Shown here one piece after another: positions 1 to 10,400 of a stretch of 64,000 nt of DNA. The notes below the pieces were generated by a model. That model did not search any database and was not told the DNA's origin. It worked only from the letters and a program-made list of their open reading frames with translations. This DNA comes from Ochotona curzoniae. Lineage: Eukaryota > Chordata > Mammalia > Lagomorpha > Ochotonidae. The translations under genes and the position numbers were made by a program. Positions within the stretch are counted from its first letter, which is position 1; each line of letters starts with the position of its first letter. The DNA lies in contig NW_024466607.1 of assembly GCF_017591425.1 (NCBI RefSeq), positions 9,990,501 through 10,054,500 of the forward strand, written 5' to 3'.

Positions 1-1180
1 AGGCTGCAGGCCTGACACCTTCAGCAGCTCCCCACAGCGGTCTGGCAGGAACCTGGAGCAGCCTGGCTCCCCTCTCATCCCCCACAGCCAGCCTCTCGGG
101 ACGCAGAGCAGACCCCTCCCCACTCTGCTGCTGCCTGCCACCCACTTTGGCCGCATGTATCACCACAGTAGCCCACGGATGCTCAGTTCGGTGTCCTCAC
201 ACTGGCCTGCTCTCAATGCCTGCCTGGCCTGTGTGGTAACCTGTCATGCCCAGAACCCATTTAAACCCCAGACTCCTGGGGTTCTAGCCCCGTCCTCCTT
301 TCTTCCCACCGTCCTTTGCTGTCTTAACCACACTCACTATGGTGCCCCCTCTGCCTTAACTGTGCCCACGATGGTGCCCTTGTACTTTAGCCGTGCCCAC
401 TGTGGTGACCCCTGTGCCTTAGCCATGCCCACTGAGGTGCCCCTCCCAGCCTATCAGAGGATGTGGTTCAGCTGTGTGGGGTCCCTGCTGGTCTGTAGGC
501 AGCTGGTTCTCTGGTACAGTGAGTGGTCACTGCTGGTCCCCAGGTCTCAGTTTCCCTGTATGTGCCCTAGGGCTGTGAGTTAAGGCTGAGCCAGGAATGT
601 CAAGTTTTGGCTTTGTGTGGGACTAGGGGTTGCCATGGAAACAAACTGTGGGAGGGGCATCACACACCTCTTAGGTCCTCTTCTTATGCCCTCAGCCTGG
701 GATCTCTGCATAGGAAGGGCCCCCAGAGGCTAGTTCTAAGGTACCCACCCCCTGGCTCCTGTGGTTTTCGAGGTGGGAGAAGAAAGGGCAGAGTGTGCTG
801 GGCAGGGTTGGGGTCAGGGCTGTGTGGATCCAGGGGCCTCTGTTCACACCCTTTGAGCCTTAGGCATCTTTCCCTGGGTGGGTGTGGGCTATTCTCCACC
901 CCCAGGGCTGCCACCAGCAAGGCCAAAGCCATGGGCATGGCCTCCAGTGTGCTTAGGGCTGAAGATGCCACTTGGGACCCGCATGCCCTCTAGGGCCTGG
1001 ACACAGGAAGGGAGGCGCTCTGCTGTGGGGATGAGCTGCAGCCTCCTGTGTGACCCCTGCTTCTGGTGCTGCCACCCCCTTTCCCTTGGGCGAGGCCCCA
1101 GAGGTCAACCTGCTGCCCTGCCCTGGAGCCTGCGGGCAGGAAGGCCAGGTCTCTGCAGGTGGCAAAGCCCAGCCCGCCAG
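1..1180. other. GC-rich unique noncoding stretch
   Basis: I see no recognisable exon, RNA gene or recent transposon here. A frame of 142 codons is open on the plus strand at 155-583, but part of it is translated from a four-copy minisatellite and it resembles no known protein. Other overlapping frames on both strands reflect high GC content and scarce stop codons. Confidence 0.6.
323..450. repeat. Minisatellite, about 32 bp x 4
   Basis: Four consecutive diverged units begin at about 323, 355, 386 and 418. Each has the pattern 'cttagcc.tgcccact.tggtgcccc' with substitutions, and units are 31-33 bp long. Seen directly in the sequence. Confidence 0.8.
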
Positions 1181-1570
1181 GGAGCCGGCCCCTCTCCGCC
1201 GGATACCGCTGCCCGGCCGCCTTCCGCTCCTCGTGGCCAAACCACTCCTGGGCTTGGTTGGCCTTGGGAGCCGCTCGCCCTTCCTGGGGTGCGCTCCCTA
1301 TCCGGCCCGCCGGTGCTCAAGGCCAGAGCCGCAGGTCGCCACTCGCCGCCAGGGGGCGCTGCGACACCGCTGGACCACCAGCCGCACGGGTTCTCGAGTG
1401 TCCGGGAGCCTTGTGGGGCCCCAAGGCCTTGAGTTGTGGGCGTCCCTCCTTAAGTTAGGAAGCCGCTTCCCAGAGATCCCTGAGCCCGGACGTTTCCCGG
1501 GGGAGAGGGGGTGTGTAGGGTGAGGAGGGATTGTCGTCGTCTCCCGAGTATTCATGACATTGTCGTTCTG
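1181..1570. promoter_or_regulatory. Small CpG island
   Basis: By hand count there are about 34 CpG dinucleotides in 390 bp, about 24 of them in 1181-1390, at high GC content. The surrounding sequence is CpG-poor like the rest of the window. The stretch is not a recognised repeat, so the CpGs are not explained by a young transposon. It contains a near-consensus CTCF motif. It could be a promoter of an unseen transcript, an orphan island or an insulator. No TATA box or first exon could be assigned. Confidence 0.7.
1344..1362 (+). promoter_or_regulatory. Candidate CTCF site, forward
   Basis: The core at 1346-1359 reads ccgccagggggcgc, which matches 13 of 14 positions of the CTCF consensus CCASYAGRKGGCRS. 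It lies in the CpG island, so occupancy could depend on methylation. Motif match only. Confidence 0.65.
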
Positions 1571-1655
1571 GGATCCTTGGGTTCGAGTCCTGGCTGTGCT
1601 TGTCCAGCCGTTTGTCCTAGCTTCTCTGTGCAGGTTTTCATCTCTGCGGGACGGC
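1560..1655 (+). repeat. MIR-like SINE remnant
   Basis: The sequence carries a B-box-like 'gggttcgagtcctggctgtg' followed by the diverged MIR middle ('tttgtcctagcttctctgtgcaggttttcatctctg'-like order). It is old and truncated. Without a cloverleaf it is not a tRNA. Confidence 0.5.
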
Positions 1656-2087
1656 ATGGTAAGAGAAGCCAGGGCGAGTGTCCCAGGTGGAGGGGTCTGG
1701 AAGCAGGCAGGGGCAGGCTTTTCACCAGTCAGCGGGCAAGCGGCTGGCAAGTGCTGCAGCACCCGAGGAGGCCACACGGGGTCAGCAGAGGACACCGCTG
1801 CGCTCCCAGGAGTGGTCGCGGGCTGAAGACCGGCCCTGAGAGGGACCCTGAGGCAGCCCCAGGCCAGGGGGTGGCTGGACACCCTCTCCCGTTTTCACCT
1901 CTGCACGCAGCCTGCTTTTCTCTTCCCCCTAACCAGAAGCCACCAATCCCCATTCCTCTGCTTCTGATAAGGGCCGTCTTGCTGAGCCTACATGTCCACT
2001 TCTGTGTAATGGGTGAATGACCTATCTCTAGGGCATGCTTGGGGAGCACTCAGTAACCCCTGCCTGTAGCCCTGTGTTGACAGCATG

Positions 2088-2165
2088 GCTCTGGGCATCT
2101 TGCCTGCCCTCTCCTCGTCTGTTTTCCCCATCTGTAGAGTGGGAATGATGATAGGGCAGCACCTG
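2088..2165 (+). repeat. MIR remnant
   Basis: Contains the MIR core ending 'ccccatctgtagagtggga' followed by 'atgatgatag', the usual 3' part of the MIR conserved region. A second weaker match lies at about 1975-2025. Confidence 0.55.
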
Positions 2166-2639
2166 CTGCTTAGTGAAAGCTTGCTACTGATTAATAATCA
2201 CGCAGCTACGGCATTTCCGACCTGGGTGGGAGGCCTGCTGCGTGGGTGTAGCATGGCCAGGCCTAACGCTTGCTGCCCAGGAATGAGAGGCCCAGGCCTG
2301 GATAGCAGAGCCAGGACTAGAATGTGTGGGGCCTGCGTCCCAGCCGTGGCTGCTGCCCCAGGCCCTGGAACATTCTCTTCCCAGGCAGGTGGTTTTTCTG
2401 TTCCCAGTACCTCTGTGTCAGCCTGCATGAGACTGGGCATCTGGGAATTCTGGTCCCTTGTAGTCCTCGGTGTGAGACAGCTGCCCCTGCGGCTGGGGCC
2501 CTGGCTCCCACAGTGTCTGCAGGGAGTCCCCTGGCATTGATGTTCCTGGGAGGGGGCAGGTGCAGGTGGGAGTGTGGGAGCTGGAGGTTGAGGTGAGGAA
2601 GAGGGCTCCCGGGCCCCAGATGCTGGCTCTGGGGAGCTG

Positions 2640-2935
2640 TCGCAGCCTTCCTGGAATCGCTGGTCCGAAGCCTCGAGCACCTGCCGTGTCTGAGGGTGTT
2701 TCTCTGTGGTTAAGGTGGTATTTACAGTGAAAACAGTGATGGAAGCGAGCGGCAGGAGCAATGCCGCTGTTTCCACTTGTGACACGCACGGGGAGGCAGG
2801 CGGCATCATGCTCCTGTGGTAATTACTATTTGAGATAATTACGGAGAAGAATTTAAACACTCAACGCATGCGTGGGGCCGCGGCGACTTTCCCTCACCTT
2901 CATAATTTCTCCTGCAAGTCGGAGTCTTGTCCTGA
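2640..2935. promoter_or_regulatory. Candidate conserved enhancer-like block
   Basis: An AT-rich, repeat-free island inside GC-rich DNA. It holds two identical TAATTA homeodomain cores (2820-2825 and 2836-2841, 16 bp apart), each followed by C. An NRF1-like palindrome, cgcatgcg, lies at 2865-2872. CpGs are retained (gcgagcgg, gacacgcacg, gccgcggcg). This combination is typical of conserved noncoding elements near developmental genes, but conservation itself cannot be seen from one genome. Function is inferred. Confidence 0.4.
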
Positions 2936-2956
2936 CGGGGACACGGCCCAGGCTGA

Positions 2957-2986
2957 GGGTGGGGGAGGGTGCTGGGGCAGGGAGGG
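2957..2986 (+). other. G-quadruplex motif
   Basis: At least six runs of three or more G with loops of 1-4 bases (ggg t ggggg a ggg tgct gggg ca ggg a ggg). This satisfies the canonical G4 pattern on the plus strand. Confidence 0.6.
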
Positions 2987-3107
2987 CGTGGACCCTGCCC
3001 CTCCCTGGGCTGCTCTGGGTGTGGCAGTCAGAGCTGGGCCTAGATGGAGAGCAGACCTGTAAGTCAGGGAGCTTCTAGGTTGAATTTAAAAAGAAAAAGG
3101 AAAAAAA

Positions 3108-3405
3108 AAAGATTTATTTTTGTTACTTGAAAGGCAGGGTTTCAGAGAGGGGAGACACAGAGATAATCTCCCATTGGTTCATTCCCCAATGGCTGGAGCT
3201 TGGTTTGCCAGGAACCAGGAGTCTCCCACTTGGGCCCAGGGACCTGAGGAGTTGGTGCGGTGGTCCAAGCACTGAGCCATCCTTCATTGCCTTCCCAGGC
3301 ACTTGAGCAGGGTGTTGAATCAGAAGTGGAGAAGGAGGGACTCGAACCAGCACCCACATGTGATTACCAGCACCACAATTCAAGGCCTACTCTATGGCAC
3401 GCAGG
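3108..3405 (-). mobile_element. C-type lagomorph SINE, older subfamily
   Basis: The complement of an A-rich tail starts at about 3098. It is followed by the diagnostic order: '...cagagagggg', 'attcattccccaatggctgg', 'aggaaccaggagtctcccac', 'ggactcgaaccagcaccca'. The last is the complement of the Pol III B box. Diverged, with no clear target duplication. Confidence 0.85.
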
Positions 3406-5542
3406 TTGCTGGTTGGGGCAGCCTACATGGCCTTTTCTGCAGCTCGGTTTCCTCATCTGGGAAGTGGAGCGGATACCCTGTGGACTTGGGAGTGTTGTTC
3501 TGGAGATGTACAGGAATGTTGTGCACAGAGCCCTAAGCCTCGCAGGGCTGACGAGGGCCACGGGGCCCAGCGAGGGGATGGGCCCTGCCCAGGCGCACAC
3601 AGCAGATGCCACCATGCAAGCCTGCCCCTGGGGCATCAGAGGAGAGAAGGAGGCAGGGGCTGGGCAGGAAGAGAACCTCGTGACTCACTGCAAGCAAGAT
3701 CAGGCGTCAGAGTTGCCCGCACCCTGCACAGGGAGGTCTGGCCTGGGCCTTGTTCTCACCGTTTGTGCAGTGGGAGGGTTGGTCTGTGGATGACAGGCCT
3801 GAGGAGGCCAGGCTCCAAGGAGACACCAGCTTCTGTCCTCTTCACATCTCCACGTGGGAGGTGCAGGCTGGTGTGCTTGTGGCACCTCCCCCCTCCTGGC
3901 TGCAACACACCAGGAGGGAGAGCTGGTTTCGTGTGGTGTGAGACAGCTGCCAGCGTTCCAGCTGTCAGGTCTGGGTTCTAAGCAGTGGGTCAGAGGACGC
4001 AGGGGTGGAGGATGGGCATCCCTCGTCTTCAGGGAAAGGCTCCTGGGCGCTGATGTGGGACACTTGGCTTGTATCTCCCGGGCAACAACTTAGTCCCAAG
4101 GAAGTGGGCAAGTCAGCCTGGGCAGCTGCATTCTGGGAGCCCAGCTGATAATTGGGGAGCCAAGGGGTGGCTGGGGCTGGGGCCTGTCAATGGTTTCTGC
4201 TGGAGTGACCATGGGGACCCTCACGTTTCACCCCCAAAGGGCCTGCAGACTAGAGACGTGCAAGCTGTGTGTCTCAGACGATCAGGAAGAGTGTGGGGCC
4301 GAGTTGCAATAACCATGTACTCCCAGGGTCGAAGTTCTGAGATTGTAGACTTCCCAGATGCGAGAGGATGCACATACGTGTCTGTGTTGTGTGCGTACCT
4401 GTGTGCCTTTGCAGGTGTGTGCACAGTGTGTGCTCAAGGCAGGTATGTGCTGTGGGGCAGGGCCCCACGTGGGCGCAACACATGGGCTTCCCCTGCACAC
4501 TGTGACTGTCGGTGCCCCTTGGGCAACAGCTCAGGGCCTGCGGGCAACTGCTGGGCCTCTGGAATCCACTCGTGCTGGCGTGTCTGCACATGTTCCTGCT
4601 TGCGTGTGCTGCAGCCCAGGGCAGGGGTGGGGTGGGGGCCTAGGAATGTTGGCTTACGCCTTCCCAGGCAGAGCTGTCTGTGCAGATTCTGGGGTCTGGC
4701 TTGGATGGTGAGGGGCCAAGCCCAGGCACCGGCATGAGTGGGGAGGATGCAATTACTGGGCTAGAGCTTAGCTTTTACCTGGACATCTTCCAGGTACCAA
4801 CTCGGGTATGCGATTTGCACCTGTTGTGTTGTGCACCCGAGAAGGTCCCTGCCCTGGCAGCTCCAGGAATGAATGAGACCACTGGGTGCCCTTGTGGCCT
4901 GGGATAGGTGCTGGGGAGGTAGGGTGGCACCAGTGACAGGGGTGCAGTGGTAGACTTGACAGTCAGTGAATCACTTGGCCATGAGGTAGGCAAAGAGTCC
5001 CTGGGAAAATGCTGTTTCAGGTACCAGCCCGTGAGGGAGAGATGGGAGTGAGTGGAGCTAACTTCTGAGCTAGGGCATTCAAGGCGGATGGCACGGCCTA
5101 GGTCCAGGTCCTGTGGTGGACATATGAGGGCGTGTGCAAGTCACACAGCAGGGCCAGGTGTGGCCGGCTGGGCACAGGGGAAGAGGGTGGGAGGTCCTGG
5201 GACTGTGGCGACAGCAAGGACGCAGCCCTTAACTTATGCTGCGGTGGGTGTGGGAGGTGGATGGCACAGAGGTTCTCAGCCGTGGAGTGGACCCACCTGC
5301 CCTGGGTTTCTATGGGGGCATGACTGGCTGCTGTGGGGCAGATGGTGATGAAACAGGGGTGATTCAGTTTCCCCACACGGCAATGGAAGTTTCAGCGTCA
5401 ATCCTGTTCTCTGTTTGGAGTCTCCCATCTTCTGTCTCTTGTACCTTCTCTGCAGCTTTGTTCACGCTCAGCCCCCAGATGCATCATCCTGTTTCGCTGA
5501 GGATTCTCTTGCTCCTACTTCCTTTGCTGTTGTTGGTGCTGG

Positions 5543-5544
5543 TT

Positions 5545-5575
<31 letters not shown>

Positions 5576-5576
5576 G
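5543..5576. repeat. (TTTTG)n microsatellite
   Basis: Consecutive ttttg units follow a T run. Perfect over about five units. Confidence 0.9.
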
Positions 5577-6844
5577 TAACCACCTTAGGATCACAAAGTG
5601 GTTGCAGCAGTTCCAGCCCTCACTTGCAAGTTTTTCAGGAGAGCCTCTTGAGGGTCTGGCCTTTGGCACAGACTAGGCCATTCTGTGCTGCATTCAGGGC
5701 CATGTTCTGAATGGCTAACCCTTGAGATTGTACGCCAGCTTGGGGGAGTTGAGAAACAGCTGTGGTGCTGAGGGTGGTCAGCTCGTCCTAGCTGGTGCAC
5801 ATGTTCTCCGTGCCAAGGCTAAGGGGAGGCCACTGGTGTTCTGTAGTTGCAGCAGTGTTCTGTGGGTGCTTGGCTCTGAAATGGGTCTTCCAGGGCTTCA
5901 AGGTCTCGGCTGGGGCCTCCGCCTCCCTGCCTGGCCGGTGCTAGGGGCTGCCACCTGCCTTAGCAGGTGATGCTTTCAAAGGTGGCAGTGTGTCCCTTTG
6001 TGTCTTTGCAGTGCTGTCCCTCCTGTAGAGACCAGCTGGGCAGTCCAGGCTCCCCTCCCCATGTGAACAGCTCCAGACGAACCATAGCTACAGATGCACC
6101 TTTTCCCATGGGAGGTGATAATCCTGGGCCCCAGAGATGAGGATATGAAGGTTTTTTTTTCCCTGGGGGCGAGGGAGAGTGGTGCATGGGTGGGACATCC
6201 CCTGCTCCCCATTGGTGGGCAGTGTGGGCAAGCTGCTTTTGCCCACCCACAGTGAGCTCTCTGCAGGCCAGCCGCTGGGAACTTGGGGCTGAGCAGCCAA
6301 GGTATTCCTGGGAGATTTCAGTGCCCACTTGCAACTCCCACTGCAGTGTGTGAGTTGGAGGCTGGTGGGCACCGTCCTGGGCAGGCCACGGGGGAGGCAT
6401 GAAGACAAGGGGCCTTGGGTGCTGCCAGGAGTATTGATCCCAGGCGGCGGGTGCTGTGCTGGGGCCCAGCCAAGAGATGAGGTCATGAAGGACGGCGACG
6501 GTGACTGGGGGTGGCCGTGTCCTGGCCGATGACGTGATGGCCAGGCAGGAAGAAGCTGCCTGGAAGCTGCCGGCGCTCTCCTTCCTTCTCCTTGAGCAGC
6601 CCTCAGCCCCTCCTCGTGCCAAGGGAAGGCAGCTGAGGTTCTGCCTTGCTGTGGATCCTGTGTGGCCTTGGGTGAGTCATCGCCCCTCCCTGGGCTTCCC
6701 CGAGTGACTCTGAACATGTCTCCAGTGGAACCCCCTGGGCAGTTCCCACCAAGGCTGTCAGCAGGTGGTCATCCACTTGTGGTCATGAACTTCCAGGTTC
6801 CTCAGTTTCCTCACAGACTCCTTAGGGACAGGGGTTGGCCCTCT

Positions 6845-6935
6845 TCCCAGTTCCATCACTTGCAGGCTGTGTGGCCTCAGGCAAGGTTCTTAACCTCTCT
6901 GTGCTTATGTTCTCTGTGTGCGTGGAGCTGTCTAC
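6845..6935 (+). repeat. MIR SINE
   Basis: A well-preserved MIR core: 'cacttgcaggctgtgtggcc', then 'tcaggcaaggttcttaacct', then 'ctctgtgctta'. This is the standard MIR order (tgtgtgaccttgggcaagt-like, then aacctctctgagcc-like). Confidence 0.75.
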
Positions 6936-7084
6936 GCAGGGTCTGGCTGCCTGTGGGATCTGCAGGTTGGAGCGAGTAAATGTTCACCTGACCATGAGTT
7001 GGCACTGTTGTCCTGTGAGGGCACAATCTCTGTGGTCTGAGGGCTGTGAAGTAGGCTTTCTGGTTTCAGTGCTGTTTGGCTGTG

Positions 7085-7145
7085 AGATCTGACATAGTCT
7101 GGCTTCCTGAGGCCACAGTTTTGCCCATCTGTAAAGTGGGACCAC
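7085..7145 (+). repeat. MIR remnant
   Basis: Short 3' MIR core with 'ttgcccatctgtaaagtggg'. Confidence 0.55.
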
Positions 7146-8040
7146 TTTTTTTCTCACAAATTGGGTTGCTGGGGCCAGATGTAAAGTTGACATAAAGCCT
7201 GGCACCCCAGGGCACCATGTCCAGCGGGTGTCCCCTGTCGGTGTGGCAGTCCTCTCGGCACCCCTGCCTGGCTTTCTATTCTGGCCCTGGTCAGGATAGT
7301 GCAGGACGTCTCGCATACTTCCAAAACATGGATGCTGCATCATTGATGGACTATGAGAGGGACAACCCACAGAAGTGACCAGAACAGTGCGCTGGCACCC
7401 GTAAGCCCTGGCCATCTCCCTGGAAATGGGGCAACTTTGAAGGGGAGGAAACCCTGACAAGCAGCAGAAAGACTGGAGCACCTGTCCTCCGTTCCCCTCC
7501 CCCCCCCCAGACTTGTCGCTGGCACTCCTGACCTCCTGCGCTGCCCACCTGCATTTGGAGAGAACGCACCTGCTATCTCCAACTGGATGGTATACAGTAC
7601 ATGTTCCTCAGTGTGGCTAAACCTCCTCCACGTCGACTCACACAGACACGGGCTGGTCTGTGGCCTTGACCAAAAGCCACCTGCTACGGTGTCCATTTTC
7701 TGGTGTGTCCCCATTGTAGAAGCGTACCCTGATTCTTTACAGCTGGGGTCTGGAACAAGGGCACCCTCTCAGAAGTGTGTGTTTGGAAGTGTTGACTCTT
7801 GACACCCATTTGTATTCTGAGTGGCTGTGCCCTGGGCTTTGTCCAGAACGTTCTGGACTTAAGAGTGACTTGTGCTGTGGGTGATTGCTTAGGCCCACTG
7901 CCTAATCCCCACTGGGGAGCCAGACTGTGCTCCTAGGCGTCCAAAAGATACCCTGTCCCCTTCCACTGTCTGTGTCTTCCAGCTTATTTTTTTTTTATCC
8001 TTTTCTGCCTCCTATTGTTAGGAATAACTCCCACAGTTTT

Positions 8041-8335
8041 TATATGATTTTATTTATTTATTTGAAAATTAGGGTTACAGAGAGAACAAGGAGGAACAGG
8101 GATCTTCTGTCCACTGATTCACTCCACACATGGCCAGGCTGAAGCCACGAGCTTCTTCCAAGTCGCCCACGTGGGTGCCAAGGGTTCAAGCACTTGTGCC
8201 ATCCCCCACTGCTTCTCTCAGGTCATTAGCAGGGAGCTGGACTGGAAGTGAAAGAGCTGGGACTTGCAGCAGCATTCACATGGGATGTCAGGGTTGAAGG
8301 AGCAGCTTAACTTGCTGCATCTCAATGCTACCCTC
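8041..8335 (-). mobile_element. C-type lagomorph SINE, older subfamily
   Basis: Starts with the T-rich complement of the tail ('tttatttatttatttgaaaa'). It continues through 'ctgattcactcc', 'aggctgaagccacgagcttc' and 'cacatgggatgtcagggttg' to a degraded head. Diverged. Confidence 0.8.
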
Positions 8336-10079
8336 TCTTCCAGTTCATTCTGGGACTGCCACGCTGGTCACCTCACTCTTCTTCCAGATGCGTCCCCCCT
8401 ACCTGGGTGTTGTCCCTTCAGCCTGCATGCTCTCATCTCAGTGGCTACCCTGTGTCCTCTGCTTGCCAACTGAGAGCCCCTTCTGCTCTGTGCGCGTCTG
8501 TCCTGGCCCTGTTACTCTGAAAAGTGGGCACCAGGCAAAGACCATTAGGGAAAGTGGCCGAGGGTCAGCCAGGTCTCTCCACCACAGGCAGAGCCAGGGG
8601 CTCAGCAGCTCCTCGCAGAGCAGCTAGGCGCCTGGAAGTATGGGCAGTTGTGAACCCAGAGGCAGGTGGGCAGGGACACAGTGGTGGATGCTCTTGTTCA
8701 GCAGAACATAAGTGACAGGTTTGGGATTGGGGGCAAGGCCTGGCTTCCTTGCCCAAGTCCCAATTTGTTTAGCTGTAAAATGGGAATGGTACTTTCTTCC
8801 TGCTGGCCTGTGTGGAAAGGAAAGGAGCAGCTGAGGTGGGTGGCCCTGTGTCTCATTTGCAAATCTGGGGTCTGTCCTTCACATTCCACAGGATGGGCTT
8901 CAATCAGTCTCTGTGTGACCCATGAGGTGCTGGGACAGTGCTATGTTACCCCTATTTCTCACTCAGGCAAACTAAACCCAGAGAGATCATCACCCCAGAT
9001 CACCTAGCTTGTGGCATTCCACCTGCTCTCTGGCCCCATCTGACCACTGGGCAGCCCTGCCTGGTGAGGGATGCACAGGTATTGTTCTGAGGCTGGGATC
9101 CAGGGAGGCACCTGATAGACTGGGTGCCCTTGAGCCACATCTGTCTTTGCCACAGGTCTCAGTCCTCCCCACCAACCCCTGTAAAGCACAAACCGTGAGT
9201 GTGTCCTCTCCCTAAGTGGTTCAGGAGGGGAGGTGGGCTCTGGGAAGCTTCTGGAGGGAGGGCGATGCAGCTGCTGGCCTGGAATGTGGGGAAGCGAAGC
9301 TCAGACTAGATCACCTGCAGGAGGACCAGGGCCATGGTTTGACCCCTGTGCTCATCCTGCCACCCTCCTGTCCCCAGCTAGGCTGTACTCGGAGGCCTCT
9401 CCCCTGAGACATGGCTCTCAGTTGGAACAGCTGCCCTGTCTGCTTTGTGCTGCTCAACGAATGCAGGTAGACAGCAGGGCTAAGGAGAGAATGGTCCCAA
9501 ACTGTGGGTAGGCCCCATGCTGGCTTGGGACTCGGAGTGCTCTGATCCCAGAGGCAGGAGGCACGCATGACAAACCTGAGGAGGAACTGATGGCAGTTCT
9601 AGCCTCTAGATCCCAGATCTAGGCTGCATGAGACTGGCATTGGAAGCAGTGGGGGCTGAGAGCTCGGTCCTTGTGTGCTAGGTGTGCACCCAGGCCACCT
9701 TACTGAAGGCACAAACCCTGCAAGGAGATGGCTGCTTCCACACTGTTCTCTCTGGCAGCCCTCAGTGCTGTGGCTGGGGTGCTGAACAACTAAAGTTGCT
9801 CATGTGGTGCTGGTGTGGAGGGGCAGCTGGCTGGGAGACTGCTTCATGAGGGGCAAGTGAAGGGGCTGAACCACTAACTGGGAGAGGCAGCTGCATGTGG
9901 CCTCCTCACTGTGTCCTGCAGGGTGAGCCGGGCTCACACAGGTGACTGGGATTGAGGGGAGGCAGCCTGGGGTGTGTTGACCTCTGCAGGAGGCCTGTCT
10001 GAGCCGTTGCTTTCTCCCCATTCTAGTTTCTGGGAAACCAGAGTCATCTTAGAAGATGTATGTTCAATCTGTCCTTCTG
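8336..10079. other. Unique noncoding DNA with MIR/L2 remnants
   Basis: No exon recognised. MIR-like pieces occur at 8735-8800 ('gtttagctgtaaaatgggaa') and 8940-9005 ('actcaggcaaactaaaccca', then 'gatcacctag'). Confidence 0.5.
8735..8800 (+). repeat. MIR remnant
   Basis: Contains the MIR end of the core, 'tagctgtaaaatgggaatgg'. Short and diverged. Confidence 0.55.
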
Positions 10080-10400
10080 ACCATCCACTAACGCACTCAT
10101 CCATTTGTCCATCCATCATCTACCCACCCATTCGTTCATCCATCTGCCCAACCATCCATCCACCTTTCCTTCCTTCCTTCCTTCCTTCCTTCCTTCCTTC
10201 CTTCCTTCCTTCCTTCCTTCCTTCCTTCCTTCCTTCCTTCCTTCCTTCCATTCACCCACCTACCATTCAATCCTTGCACCTATCCTTCTACCCGCCCATC
10301 TACTATCTGTCCATCTACCCATCCATTTATCTATTGATTCATTCATTCACCCACCCACCAGTCCACCCACCTGTTCAACCATCTAGCCATCCACCCATTT
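10080..10400. repeat. Compound TTCC/CCAT microsatellite
   Basis: A nearly pure (TTCC)n run spans 10165-10249 (about 21 units). It is flanked on both sides by degenerate ATCC/CCAT/CACC tetranucleotides (10080-10164 and 10250-10395), a typical old array with a recently homogenised centre. The serine/proline-rich open frames across it are artefacts. Confidence 0.95.

Larger units (their letters stand above)
3411..8040. other. Unique noncoding DNA with MIR remnants
   Basis: GC-rich sequence without a recognisable exon. MIR-like fragments lie at about 3428-3480, 6640-6700, 6845-6935 and 7085-7145. A TG-rich, diverged stretch spans about 4370-4450. Open frames such as the 220-codon one at 5960-6622 (minus) have a biased composition and no family resemblance. 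Confidence 0.55.

Noticed and set aside
155..583. 142-codon open frame
   Set aside because: Part of it is the translated 32-bp minisatellite; the rest has no family resemblance.
1571..1590. B-box-like ggttcgagtcc suggesting a tRNA gene
   Set aside because: No A box at the right distance, no acceptor-stem pairing and no anticodon arm; fits a MIR.
878..1882. Several long overlapping frames on both strands
   Set aside because: Expected in a CpG island where stop codons are rare; no recognisable domain, start context or splice structure.
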